From contig NZ_CP093360.1 in the NCBI RefSeq assembly GCF_023380205.1, positions 248,001-312,000 on the forward strand: a stretch of DNA of 64,000 bases, given 5' to 3'. The translations under genes were made by a program, and so were the position numbers. This DNA is from Nicoliella spurrieriana (GTDB taxonomy: Bacteria; Bacillota; Bacilli; Lactobacillales; Lactobacillaceae). The notes beneath the pieces were generated by a model. That model saw only the letters and a program-made list of their open reading frames with translations. It was not told the origin of the DNA and made no database searches. This document shows, in pieces, positions 50,877 to 59,470 of this stretch (its first letter is position 1; every line of letters starts with the position of its first letter).

Positions 50877-52148
50877 ATGGAAACTAACAATCAATTAAAT
50901 GGAACCATAAGCGTTCCCGGTGATAAGAGTATCTCTCATCGTAGCATTATCCTAGGGGCCATTAGCCATGGAACCACCACCATCAATAATTTTCTGCGTT
51001 CGGCTGATTGTCTTTCAACGATGGCAGTCTTTCAAAACCTAGGGGTTAAAATCGATGAGCAGAATCAGCAAATTAAAGTCCATGGAGTGGGCATTAATGG
51101 CCTAAAGGATCCTAGTGTTAAACTCAACATGGGTAATTCTGGGACGTCCACTCGCTTAATCAGCGGATTATTAGCTGGGCAATCATTTTCAAGTGAAGTG
51201 GTGGGTGATGCTTCACTTTCAAAACGGCCAATGAAACGAATCATCACCCCCCTTAGTGAAATGGGCGCAAAGATTCATGCTACTGATAATCACCTCCCAA
51301 TGACCATCGATGGCAGTCGACTGCACGGAATTGAGTACACCATGCCAGTGGCTAGCGCGCAGGTTAAAAGTGCCATTATTTTAGCCGCACTAAATGCAGA
51401 TGGGAACACCACCATTATCGAACCGGTCAAATCGCGTGACCATACTGAAAACATGCTGATGCGCTTTAGCCCCAATAGCATTGAAAAACACGCTAATCAA
51501 ATTATTATTCATCCCCGTCATTCATTAACCGGGCAAGCAATTACCGTTCCTGGAGATATGTCATCAGCAGCATTCTTCTTAGTTGCCGCTGCTGTTATCC
51601 CAAATTCAAAGGTAACCATTCAAAATGTTGGGATTAATCCCACCCGGGCTGGAATTATCAACGTTTTAAAACGGGCCGGTGCTAAAATCAGGATTGAAAA
51701 CCAGACTGGCGATGCAGAACCAAGTGCCGATATCACAGTCGAAGCGGGTGCATTAACTCCATTTACAGTTGGTAGTGATGAAATTCCGGGCTTAGTGGAT
51801 GAAGTCCCACTATTGGCCTTACTAGCAGCGCGGGCCAATGGGACTAGTAAGATTACGGGAGCAGAGGAATTGCGCTTCAAGGAATCAGATCGATTGAACG
51901 TTATTGCGACCGAGTTTAAAAAATTGGGGATTGCAATTGAGGAACTACGCGATGGATTTATCATTGACGGAAGTAAACCTTGGCACTTAGTAGATCCTAA
52001 CCTAGATAGCCATAAGGATCATCGAATTGCAATGACGCTTAAAATTGCATCATTATTATTAAAGCAACCGGTCACCATTAAGGATTTTGACTGCATCAAT
52101 ATCTCATACCCTACGTTTAGTGATGATTTAGCAAAGTTAAGGAGTTGA
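50877..52148 (+). CDS. aroA: 3-phosphoshikimate 1-carboxyvinyltransferase (EPSP synthase), 423 aa
   Basis: Adds enolpyruvyl to shikimate 3-phosphate. Motifs PGDKSISHRSIILGAI, LNMGNSGTSTRLISGLLAG, SKRPMKRIITPL, SAQVKSAIILA, PGDMSSAAFF, DEVPLLALLAARANG, RFKESDRL and HKDHRIAM are all present; NSGTSTR is the class II-type variant of the usual NAGTAMR region. It follows aroC after 12 bases. Confidence 0.97.
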   Translation: METNNQLNGTISVPGDKSISHRSIILGAISHGTTTINNFLRSADCLSTMAVFQNLGVKIDEQNQQIKVHGVGINGLKDPSVKLNMGNSGTSTRLISGLLAGQSFSSEVVGDASLSKRPMKRIITPLSEMGAKIHATDNHLPMTIDGSRLHGIEYTMPVASAQVKSAIILAALNADGNTTIIEPVKSRDHTENMLMRFSPNSIEKHANQIIIHPRHSLTGQAITVPGDMSSAAFFLVAAAVIPNSKVTIQNVGINPTRAGIINVLKRAGAKIRIENQTGDAEPSADITVEAGALTPFTVGSDEIPGLVDEVPLLALLAARANGTSKITGAEELRFKESDRLNVIATEFKKLGIAIEELRDGFIIDGSKPWHLVDPNLDSHKDHRIAMTLKIASLLLKQPVTIKDFDCINISYPTFSDDLAKLRS

Positions 52149-52155
52149 TCCAGCG

Positions 52156-53013
52156 ATGGAATCAGTGTTTATAAACGGGCTCGGATTGATTGGCAGCTCA
52201 ATTGCAAGGATCATCAAGGCCACGCGCCCTGATGTTATCGTTATGGGGAACGATATTAATCCCCAAAATACCGCATTCATGGTTGAACACCACTTACTCG
52301 ATCAGCAAACTTCGTTCGAAGCTGGGAGTCAAAAAGCTGATTGCATTATTCTAGCGACTCCCGTGGACATCATTATCAACAGTTTAGAGGCCCTAAAGTA
52401 TCTAAAGTTAAAACCCAACGCATTAGTAACTGACGTTGGCAGCAGTAAGCGGATGATTTTAAACGCCGCGGATGATTTCATCAATAGCGGTGGGACGTTC
52501 TTGGGTGGCCATCCAATGGCTGGGTCGCATTTAACTGGTAGTGCTAACGGCAGCGTTAACATGTTAGCGGATCATACTTACTTTTTAGTCAATGGCAATG
52601 CTACGAAAAATCAAGTTAACCAATTTAAGGCCCTATTAGGGAGTGGTGAATTTAATTTTCAATTAGTGACTCCTGACCAACACGACCAAATTGTAAGCGC
52701 AATTAGCTACCTCCCCCACGCAATCGCTTTTACGTTAATGAATACGATCAGTCCCGAATTAAAGGCACTAAACGTCGATCCTAGCGTGCCAGCAGGTGGT
52801 TTATTAGACACTACCCGGATTGCAATGAGTGATTCTAAAATGTGGACTTCAATTATGAACAGTAGTGGTGATGATTTAATTCAACAAATTGAACTCTTTG
52901 AAAAAAATTTAAAGGCCCTCAAAACGGCAATTAAACGTCATGACAATGATGCAATGAAGCGCAGCATTACAATGGCGCAAAGGGCTCGTCAAGAAATGGA
53001 GGATGCAAAATGA
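52156..53013 (+). CDS. tyrA: Prephenate dehydrogenase, 285 aa
   Basis: Oxidative decarboxylation of prephenate to 4-hydroxyphenylpyruvate. Rossmann motif FINGLGLIGSSIARII, ATPVDIII, VTDVGSSKRMI, GGHPMAGSHLTG and VSAISYLPHAIAF with the catalytic His. No ACT domain is attached (285 aa), so feedback by Tyr may be absent or rely on the leader peptide. Its stop overlaps the aroK ATG. Confidence 0.95.
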   Translation: MESVFINGLGLIGSSIARIIKATRPDVIVMGNDINPQNTAFMVEHHLLDQQTSFEAGSQKADCIILATPVDIIINSLEALKYLKLKPNALVTDVGSSKRMILNAADDFINSGGTFLGGHPMAGSHLTGSANGSVNMLADHTYFLVNGNATKNQVNQFKALLGSGEFNFQLVTPDQHDQIVSAISYLPHAIAFTLMNTISPELKALNVDPSVPAGGLLDTTRIAMSDSKMWTSIMNSSGDDLIQQIELFEKNLKALKTAIKRHDNDAMKRSITMAQRARQEMEDAK

Positions 53014-53531
53014 AATTAATTTTAATCGGCTTCATGGGCAGCGGTAAAAGTACGATTGCAGATGCCCTAAGCCATAAGTTAGCAATTGAACATCATGATT
53101 TAGATCAATTAATCGAAAAGCAATCTGGATTTAAAATTCCTGCTTACTTTGAGCAATTTGGGGAGGCCCAATTTCGTGAATTTGAACACCAGACCCTAAT
53201 CGATGCATTGGAATTGGATGGAATTGTCTCCACTGGCGGTGGAACCCCCGTTCAAGATGCTAATTTTGATTTACTAGTTCAACATCCTACCCCTACCGTT
53301 TTTTTAAACGCCACTGATGAAACGGTTTTAAAGCGATTATTAAAGGATGACGTGGAGTCCAGACCACTTTTCCAGGAATTAGGTGCCACCGGTTTAATCG
53401 AACTAAAGCACGCTAGACAACCAAAGTACGAACAATTAGCCGATATTATCATCGATGTTAACGATAAAACCCCAGCACAAATTGTGGATGAGATTGTAAA
53501 TCAATTGAATCAATATCAATTAGAACACTAA
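53010..53531 (+). CDS. aroK: Shikimate kinase, 173 aa
   Basis: P-loop LIGFMGSGKSTIADAL, substrate-site Asp in HHDLDQLIEKQSG, EFEHQTL, GGGTPVQ and lid RLLKDDVESRPLF. Overlaps tyrA by four bases (ATGA), last gene of the second aromatic operon. Confidence 0.96.
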   Translation: MKLILIGFMGSGKSTIADALSHKLAIEHHDLDQLIEKQSGFKIPAYFEQFGEAQFREFEHQTLIDALELDGIVSTGGGTPVQDANFDLLVQHPTPTVFLNATDETVLKRLLKDDVESRPLFQELGATGLIELKHARQPKYEQLADIIIDVNDKTPAQIVDEIVNQLNQYQLEH

Positions 53532-53578
53532 TTAGTCGGTAGTCCCGACATTACATATGATTAACCATGCAACCACAA

Positions 53579-53620
53579 AATGGATCTTACTGGGAATTTA
53601 ATCACCACTAAGATCCATTA
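53579..53620. terminator. Bidirectional terminator-like hairpin between convergent operons
   Basis: AATGGATCTTA (53579-53589) pairs with TAAGATCCATT (53609-53619). It lies between aroK and the substrate-binding protein gene; the T-tracts are modest. Confidence 0.7.
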
Positions 53621-53633
53621 ATTTAAGTTATGT

Positions 53634-54497
53634 TTAACCCTTGGGGTTGGTAAAGTTCTTTTCTGCGCCCGGTAATTTGAATGTATCTTCACCTAACCAC
53701 TTTTTAGCAAGCCGGTCTAAATACCCACTGGCCTTTAGCTTCTTTAGTTCCGCATTAATGGCCTTAAGCAGCTGCTTATTCTTCTCACTATTATTGGCAA
53801 CAAAGTAATCATTCTTGACCCCCACCGACTTGGAAACGGTCAGTCCCTTAGCACCACCGGCATCCTTCACGCCAATATAGGCTTGGTATGGATAAAAGAC
53901 GGCATCAAATTGCTTTTGTTGGAGCTGCTTAAGTGCATCCCCTGATGACACATCGCCAATCGCTTCCAAATTCACCTTTGCCTTCGGATGTTGCTTATTA
54001 TAGTCTTCAACGAAGTTATATCTAGCATCATCACTAGAGATCGGTGCTAATTTTAAGTTGCGCTTTGCAATATCTGCAAACCCATTGATTGGCTTTTCAT
54101 CCTTCCTGTAAACTAATCTTAAATCAGCTACCCCCGTTGGAGCTGAGAATAGGTATTTTTCAGCCCGTTGCTTCGAATACCAAAATCCGGAAGATGCAAT
54201 GTCATACTTCCCGGATTCCAGACCGACGAAGACGGAGTTCTGTGACGTAGTGGAATACTTAAATTTATATTGTGGTAACTTCTTATCCAATTCTTGGAAT
54301 AACTCACCATCATACCCACCAATTTTATTACCATCAGCATAGGTATACGGACGGTTAGCTGCTACTCCAGCAACGTTAATTACTTGGACATGGTTCTTAG
54401 ATGCAGTTTGTGATTTTTGACTAAATAGATGTGCCGCTCCAATCACAACCACCACTGCTGCAATCACTCCAGTATAAATATACGCTTTTTTTGACAT
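53634..54497 (-). CDS. Amino acid ABC transporter substrate-binding protein (cystine/polar type), 287 aa
   Basis: Periplasmic-binding-protein type II fold with VAANRPYTYADGNKIGGYDGELFQEL, YDIASSGFWYSKQRAEKYLFS and SSGDALKQLQQKQFDAVF, close to TcyJ/FliY-like cystine binders. The N-terminus has a hydrophobic helix (KAYIYTGVIAAVVVVIGAAHLF) but no lipobox cysteine. The protein is therefore either anchored by an uncleaved signal or released, unlike most Gram-positive binding lipoproteins. The start is ATG 54497 (MSKKAY) after GGGAG. Last gene of the URO-D/ABC operon. Confidence 0.9.
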   Translation of the reverse strand: MSKKAYIYTGVIAAVVVVIGAAHLFSQKSQTASKNHVQVINVAGVAANRPYTYADGNKIGGYDGELFQELDKKLPQYKFKYSTTSQNSVFVGLESGKYDIASSGFWYSKQRAEKYLFSAPTGVADLRLVYRKDEKPINGFADIAKRNLKLAPISSDDARYNFVEDYNKQHPKAKVNLEAIGDVSSGDALKQLQQKQFDAVFYPYQAYIGVKDAGGAKGLTVSKSVGVKNDYFVANNSEKNKQLLKAINAELKKLKASGYLDRLAKKWLGEDTFKLPGAEKNFTNPKG

Positions 54498-54524
54498 GTT
54501 CATCGCTCCCAATCTAATTTAATT

Positions 54525-55217
54525 TTATGAAAAAACAACTTTTCTAATTTTGGTTTCGGCAAATAATAATAACTTTGCAAAGATAAAGCAGACTACTAAA
54601 TAGATTACTAATGCATCTAAGTATGCTTCTAAGTAGTTAAAACCAAACGATGCTAAAATGTTCGCCTTTCCCATTACTTCAATAATGCCAATGTTATAGA
54701 CCAATGCGGTATCCTTAATTAGATCTAAAAATACATTCGAAAAATTCGGGATAAAATTAGGAACCATTTGTGGGAATACAATGCGTTTAATTGCTTCGAA
54801 CCTGGTTAACCCAATGGCAATTGCGGCATCGTATTGGGACCGATCGATCGAATGATAAGCTGAGCGAATCGACTCGGATAAATTAGCCGATGCATTTAAT
54901 GAAAACGCAACGATTCCAATCAATAGGCTGGGGAGGACTAACCCCCGCCCGTTGGCACCCGTTTTTGCAAAATCATAAAGGATTCTCGGCAGCCCATAAT
55001 AAACAATGTAAATTTGCACAATTATCGGCACCCCACGAAATACAGAAACATATAAACTAAGTAGTGGTGACAAAATCGGCGTCTTTCTTTCCCTAACGAT
55101 TGAAATTAAAATTGCTAATCCTAGTCCAATTACAGTTCCTAAAATTGCGATGTAAAGTGTAATCGGTAGCACTGAGACTAACTTAGGGAATGAATCAAGC
55201 ATAAATTTAAAATCCAT
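54525..55217 (-). CDS. ABC transporter permease, polar amino acid (HisM) type, 230 aa
   Basis: Five or so helices with the transporter-ATPase coupling loop RSAYHSIDRSQYDAAIAIGLTRFEAIKRIVFPQ (EAA motif) and FRGVPIIVQIYIVYYGLP. It pairs with the second permease at 55234-55899 to form the channel of a cystine-type importer. GGGGTGG precedes the ATG. It is separated from the binding-protein gene by 27 bases. Confidence 0.93.
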   Translation of the reverse strand: MDFKFMLDSFPKLVSVLPITLYIAILGTVIGLGLAILISIVRERKTPILSPLLSLYVSVFRGVPIIVQIYIVYYGLPRILYDFAKTGANGRGLVLPSLLIGIVAFSLNASANLSESIRSAYHSIDRSQYDAAIAIGLTRFEAIKRIVFPQMVPNFIPNFSNVFLDLIKDTALVYNIGIIEVMGKANILASFGFNYLEAYLDALVIYLVVCFIFAKLLLFAETKIRKVVFS

Positions 55218-55233
55218 TTTTATTCACCACCCC

Positions 55234-55899
55234 TTAGATATAATTATGTTTTTGAATGTATAAATTAAATAAATAATCAAAGAAAATCGTAATTAACCAA
55301 TAGATTAGTCCCAAGACAACGAAAATCTGCAGTTGAAAGACCCCTTGATTAACGTTGGCTAGGTTCGTAGCATCCCGATACATATCAGAAATTCCGATGA
55401 CATACACCAGAGAGGATGCTTTTAGAAACCCTAAAAACATATTTTGAATGTTCGGTAACGCAATCTGAAAGACCTGGGGTAATATAATCTCCTTTAAGAT
55501 ATCCCTTCGTTCCATCCCAACCGAATAGGCGGCTTCAAATTGGACCGGATCAACGGCATCAAATGCGGACCTAAAGACCTCCCCCATGTAACCACCAAAG
55601 CCCACTGCCAATCCAAAGATGGCAAATAGGTTCTTACTCCAATCTTGCGCATTAATCCCAATAAATTGTAACAATCGGGGTAATTCATAGTAGGCTAACA
55701 GTAACATTAATAAAGGTGGGGTCCCTCGCGATAACCCCGTATAAGCCCTTGCAATCGTTTTAGAAACAGACTCATTTTGCAGTGATAACCAAACTACCGC
55801 TAACCCAATGATGCTCGATAACACAAATGAAAATAATAAAATGATCAACGTATTGGGGAGCCCAGAAAGCAGGCCGTTTATGATTGATAGTAAATTCAT
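55234..55899 (-). CDS. ABC transporter permease, polar amino acid (HisM) type, 221 aa
   Basis: Second membrane subunit: LSRGTPPLLMLLLAYYELP, EAA loop RSAFDAVDPVQFEAAYSVG, and hydrophobic C-terminus ending LFNLYIQKHNYI. Two distinct permease genes plus one ATPase and one binding protein match the TcyLMN-type architecture. Confidence 0.93.
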   Translation of the reverse strand: MNLLSIINGLLSGLPNTLIILLFSFVLSSIIGLAVVWLSLQNESVSKTIARAYTGLSRGTPPLLMLLLAYYELPRLLQFIGINAQDWSKNLFAIFGLAVGFGGYMGEVFRSAFDAVDPVQFEAAYSVGMERRDILKEIILPQVFQIALPNIQNMFLGFLKASSLVYVIGISDMYRDATNLANVNQGVFQLQIFVVLGLIYWLITIFFDYLFNLYIQKHNYI

Positions 55900-55910
55900 G
55901 TTTTAGCCCC

Positions 55911-56657
55911 CTAACTATCCTTAGAAATTGCCGATAGAAACTTTTGAATCCGCTCGTTTTCAGGGTGGTCCAAAATTTCTTCCGGTGAGCCAGCTGCTAA
56001 GATATTCCCATTTTCAAAGAAGAGCACCTTATTCGCTACGCTTCTTGCAAATGACATCAAGTGGGTGACCACAATCATGGTCTGCCCGTTTTTAGCTAGC
56101 CGGTCGATATCTTCAATTACGGTGCCCACTAATTCTGGATCCAATGCGGATGTGGGTTCATCAAACAAAATGATTTCCGGATCCAATGCAGTCGCCCGCG
56201 CAATTCCGATTCGTTGCTGTTGGCCCCCAGATAATTGGGATGGATAAAAATCCCGTTTATCCGTTAAGTTCACTAACTTGAGTTCTGCTAACGCTCGTTG
56301 TTCAGCTTGCTGCTTATCAATATGCCGCCCGTAAATTAAGCCCTCAGTAATATTTTCCAATGCTGTTTTATTCTTAAACAGGGCGTAGTTTTGAAACACC
56401 ATCGCAATTTTTCTTCGAATCGCTAATCGATCAGCTTGACTAATTTTATTAAACTGAAATTGATGGGCGTTGAAATCTAATTCACCACTATCCGGCGTTT
56501 CTAATAGGTTGATACTTTTTAAAAACGTAGTCTTCCCGGAGCCACTAGGGCCAATAATGGCAATTACATCCCCCTGATTAACATCCAGATTGACATCATT
56601 TAAAACTACTTTTTGGTTGAACGCCTTTTTTAAGTTCTTAATTTGTAAAAGTGCCAT
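55911..56657 (-). CDS. ABC transporter ATPase, polar amino acid type, 248 aa
   Basis: Walker A IIGPSGSGKTTFLKSINLLE, Q-loop AMVFQNYALFKNKTALENI, signature LSGGQQQRIGIARA, Walker B EIILFDEPTSALDPE and H-loop IVVTHLMSFA. The TSALDPELVG block is typical of GlnQ/TcyN-type importers. The ATG overlaps the stop of the upstream URO-D gene by one base, tying transport to that enzyme. Confidence 0.96.
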   Translation of the reverse strand: MALLQIKNLKKAFNQKVVLNDVNLDVNQGDVIAIIGPSGSGKTTFLKSINLLETPDSGELDFNAHQFQFNKISQADRLAIRRKIAMVFQNYALFKNKTALENITEGLIYGRHIDKQQAEQRALAELKLVNLTDKRDFYPSQLSGGQQQRIGIARATALDPEIILFDEPTSALDPELVGTVIEDIDRLAKNGQTMIVVTHLMSFARSVANKVLFFENGNILAAGSPEEILDHPENERIQKFLSAISKDS

Positions 56658-57691
56658 TACCTAGCCTTCTTTCTATCCAGGTAGGAGTGCGCTGCTTCTG
56701 CGGCCCACCTAATATGTTCATCTGGAGTATCACGAGGAATCGTACAATCTGCACCGATGATGACCCCTGCGGTGCCAGCATCATCAATTAATTGGTCGAC
56801 CTTAGCCTGAATTTGAGTTTGGGTCCCCTTATATAGCAAATCGGATTCGGTACTGCCTAGGCCACCTAACACGACCTTATTGTCAAAGAGCTGTTTACCG
56901 GCACTCAGCGGATAGCCATCAATATCAGTTGACCAGTTAATAATTGGTAAATCGTAATCCACGAACCAGGGTAGATGGTTTTTAGCTCCGTTATGCCCAC
57001 AAACATGTAAGATCCCTAGTTCAAAATCATGATTAATCGCATTGATAATTTCTTGATCTAGTGGTTTTTGAACGGATTCAAAGAAATCTTGGTCAATTCG
57101 CGCATCCTGAATTTCTTGGGTACTAAAGAAGACCCCGTTAACGCCCGCTTGCTTACCAATTTGAACCTGTTTAATGATATCTTGATTAATCACTTTTAAA
57201 GCATTCGTTACAATTTTGGGAGCTTTCAAATATAAATCAGCAAATAGTTGATTGGATTTACTGGTATCTTGGTTTGGCGTATTCATCCCCAACGCCCATT
57301 TGAACAGGGTAATTGCTGAAAAAACATTACTAAAAATAATCTTTTGCCCCTCAATTCCAGCAATTTGTTGGCTAATTAATTCATATTGGCCAGTCAGCCA
57401 TGGGTTATCATCGTTAATTTCCTTAATTTGAGCTAAGCTGTTCAAGTCGCTCGGGTCATCAACATCCTGCAATCCGTAGGTAAAATACCCATCATCCATT
57501 AATTTGACAAAATCAGAGTCCACATTTTTAACGTATTCATGCTCACCGTTCACATCGTTTTTAAAAATAGCCGAGCTCACCGTTGCTAGTGTATGTGCAT
57601 TCGGATTAAAATGATGCCAAACTGAAAATGGAACCTGGGTTTCGGTTGCTCCGGAAAATGCTGCTAATACTTCTGCTCTACTTAATGCCAT
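56657..57691 (-). CDS. URO-D-superfamily methyltransferase-like protein, 344 aa (copy B)
   Basis: Uroporphyrinogen-decarboxylase fold of the methyltransferase branch (MtaA/CmuA-like, related to cobalamin-independent methionine synthase). It begins SRAEVLAAFSGATETQVPFS and carries GILHVCGHNGAKNHLPWFVD (His-x-Cys) and GVIIGADCTIPRDTPDEHIR (Cys), the spacing of the Zn-thiolate site HxC...C in MtaA-type enzymes. It lacks the Arg-rich N-terminal porphyrin site. The paralog upstream is clearly homologous. The start is ATG 57691 after GGAGTG. Role inferred: methyl transfer to or from a thiol of a compound imported by the linked ABC system. Confidence 0.85.
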   Translation of the reverse strand: MALSRAEVLAAFSGATETQVPFSVWHHFNPNAHTLATVSSAIFKNDVNGEHEYVKNVDSDFVKLMDDGYFTYGLQDVDDPSDLNSLAQIKEINDDNPWLTGQYELISQQIAGIEGQKIIFSNVFSAITLFKWALGMNTPNQDTSKSNQLFADLYLKAPKIVTNALKVINQDIIKQVQIGKQAGVNGVFFSTQEIQDARIDQDFFESVQKPLDQEIINAINHDFELGILHVCGHNGAKNHLPWFVDYDLPIINWSTDIDGYPLSAGKQLFDNKVVLGGLGSTESDLLYKGTQTQIQAKVDQLIDDAGTAGVIIGADCTIPRDTPDEHIRWAAEAAHSYLDRKKAR

Positions 57692-57721
57692 AATAATCAC
57701 TCCAATTTTTGATTTAATATC

Positions 57722-58756
57722 TTAGTGTCGTTGCTGATAGGTATGGGCAGCCTCAGCAGCCCACTTAATATGTTCAACTGGTGTATCGCGTGGAACTGTA
57801 CAATCGGATCCAATGATGACCCCTTTTGTTCCCGATTCATCTAAAAGAGCGTCGATTGCAGTTGTAATTTGATCACGATTCCCACTAAATAAAACGTCAC
57901 TGATGGTATTGCCCAGACCACCAAAAACAACCTTATCCTTAAATAATTGCTTTCCCTCACCCAGGGTATAGCCGTCGACTTTAGTAGCCCAATTTACAAC
58001 TGGTAGTTGGTAATCAACAAACCCCGGTAAATGATTAGTCGCCCCATCAAATCCACAAATGTGTAAGATGCCAATCTTAAAATCGCGGTTGATTAAGTTA
58101 ATTAATTCTTGATCCAGTGGTTTCTGCACATTTTCAAAAAATTCATTGCCAACGCGGTCATCTTGAATTTCCTGAGTACTGAAGAAGACCCCGTTTACAC
58201 CAGCATTAAGACCGACTTCAATTTGCTTTTTAATATCTTGATTGATCACTTTTAAAGCGTTAATTACCACCTGCGGATTTTGCGTATATAAATCTGCAAA
58301 GCGTTTGTCCCCCAATGCAAGTTCAGTGCTAGGTAATTCCTTAACTAATGACCACTTAAATACCGATACGGCTGAAAAGACGTTACTTAAAATGACTCTA
58401 TCCCGCTCCGCTTCCGTTAATCGGTCCAATTGCTCATGAAACAGGCGTGCTTGTTCCGTTAACCATTTATCGTTACTAGCGATTTCGGTAATTTTTGATA
58501 ACTCAGCTAAATCTTTAGGATCACGAACGTTATTAAAGTCATACGTGAAATACCCATCATCCATCAATTTAATAAAATCTGGATCCACAGCATTCACGAA
58601 CTGGGGCTCTTTCGCTACGTCATTTTGAAAGATTTTTGGATCCCGGCTAGCTTCAACATGCTCATCCGGGTTAAAGTGGTGCCAAACTGAAAATGGCACT
58701 GCTCCCTCCTGCTTATTTTGAAACGCGTCTAATACCGCTTGCTTATTCAAACTCAT
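57722..58756 (-). CDS. URO-D-superfamily methyltransferase-like protein, 344 aa (copy A)
   Basis: Same fold as the following gene: NKQAVLDAFQNKQEGAVPFS, PDFIKLMDDGYFTYDF, GVNGVFFSTQEIQDD, GILHICGFDGATNHLPGF (His-x-Cys) and VIIGSDCTVPRDTPVEHIK (Cys), again an HxC...C zinc pattern. The start is ATG 58756 (MSLNKQ) after GGGGTGATG; the frame is open upstream only into the terminator region. First structural gene behind the Cys/Met leader peptide. Not a haem enzyme by context: no other haem genes are nearby. Confidence 0.85.
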   Translation of the reverse strand: MSLNKQAVLDAFQNKQEGAVPFSVWHHFNPDEHVEASRDPKIFQNDVAKEPQFVNAVDPDFIKLMDDGYFTYDFNNVRDPKDLAELSKITEIASNDKWLTEQARLFHEQLDRLTEAERDRVILSNVFSAVSVFKWSLVKELPSTELALGDKRFADLYTQNPQVVINALKVINQDIKKQIEVGLNAGVNGVFFSTQEIQDDRVGNEFFENVQKPLDQELINLINRDFKIGILHICGFDGATNHLPGFVDYQLPVVNWATKVDGYTLGEGKQLFKDKVVFGGLGNTISDVLFSGNRDQITTAIDALLDESGTKGVIIGSDCTVPRDTPVEHIKWAAEAAHTYQQRH

Positions 58757-58792
58757 CAACACATCACCCCTAAGAAATTTTGGTAATAAAAA

Positions 58793-58990
58793 AAGCCCCT
58801 GCACCGATGAATTTCACCGGGCAGAGGCTCTGGATGGACACAATTGAATTAATCACTTATCTAAACTTGGATAACTTAATTCAACAATTTACGTGCACCA
58901 AAAAGGAGCTACCACGCAGTGATAACTTACAGTTTTGACACATGCACATTGATGAATTATCAAAAAACATTCGCGGCAACTCCTTTCTTT
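58793..58990 (-). promoter_or_regulatory. Attenuator leader of the URO-D/ABC operon
   Basis: The leader contains the Cys/Met ORF, a hairpin over its stop codon (arms about 58841-58861 and 58870-58888), and a terminator AGCCTCTGC.CCGGTGAA with TTCATCGG.TGCAGGGGCT (58794-58829) followed by TTTTTTT. AAAGGAG near the ORF start is complementary to CTCCTTT within it. I could not draw a convincing antiterminator by eye. No T-box or S-box sequence is present. Confidence 0.7.
58881..58970 (-). CDS. Cys/Met-rich leader peptide, begins MFFDNSSMCMCQNCK, 29 aa
   Basis: ATG 58970 is preceded by GGAG (58983-58980) at nine bases, shortly after a probable promoter (TTGACT, 16 bp, TATTAT). Codons 8-14 read Met-Cys-Met-Cys-Gln-Asn-Cys, and the last codon is Cys (29 residues). 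Four Cys and three Met in 29 codons, clustered, are far above expectation in a lactobacillus. It lies between promoter and terminator of a sulfur-transport-like operon, so it is probably a ribosome-stalling peptide sensing charged tRNA-Cys or tRNA-Met. Confidence 0.75.
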   Translation of the reverse strand: MFFDNSSMCMCQNCKLSLRGSSFLVHVNC

Positions 58991-59120
58991 TTATTAGTTA
59001 AAGCAATAATAACACCCAAATTATAAAAGTCAACCAAAAATTAACTAAATATTAATCTAAGATTAATCAAAACACAATTATTATTAATCAAAAACGAACT
59101 ATCAATCTAATTGACTATAA

Positions 59121-59447
59121 TCAATCACTAATCCGCTCATCAACATACTTAACCGCCGTTCCATAAGCTGCAACTGATTGCATGTCATTGCCGATTGATC
59201 CGGAATCAAACCGCATCATCACCACTGCGTCAGCACCCATTTTTTTCGCGTTTTCCTTCAATCGCTGTACTGATTCATCACGGGCATCTTCCATCATTTG
59301 AGTGTATCCCTTGATTTCTCCACCGAAGATATTTTTAATTCCAGCGGCAAGGTTACTACCAATGTTTCTGGATTGGGTCGTCATTCCAAAGACTTCGCCA
59401 ATCACTTCATACTCTTTACCAATATGCTCAGTTGTTGAGACTAACAT
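59121..59447 (-). CDS. YbjQ/UPF0145-family protein, 108 aa
   Basis: Small conserved protein: [59 protein letters not shown] and [15 protein letters not shown]. The family forms pentameric rings and is of unknown function (heavy-metal-binding domain name in databases). Complete length. It precedes nothing on its strand but faces the 58990 promoter region; about 24 bases separate it from the DUF1003 gene. Confidence 0.9.
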   Translation of the reverse strand: MLVSTTEHIGKEYEVIGEVFGMTTQSRNIGSNLAAGIKNIFGGEIKGYTQMMEDARDESVQRLKENAKKMGADAVVMMRFDSGSIGNDMQSVAAYGTAVKYVDERISD

Positions 59448-59470
59448 TTAAATCACTCCGTTTTAATTTA

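Noticed and set aside
53010-53531. Prephenate dehydratase (pheA) in the second aromatic operon
   Set aside because: No gene with dehydratase motifs occurs in the window; the last gene is clearly shikimate kinase by its P-loop and lid motif. Phe synthesis must be completed elsewhere or is absent.
57722-58756. Haem-pathway uroporphyrinogen decarboxylase
   Set aside because: The porphyrin-binding N-terminal Arg motif is missing, a Zn-type HxC...C pattern is present, there are two copies, and no haem genes are near.
58793-58990. T-box or SAM riboswitch upstream of the URO-D genes
   Set aside because: GTGGTAGC resembles a T-box core only loosely. The leader from the likely promoter is too short for stem I, and S-box or SMK-box consensus elements are absent. 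The coding-leader reading fits better.
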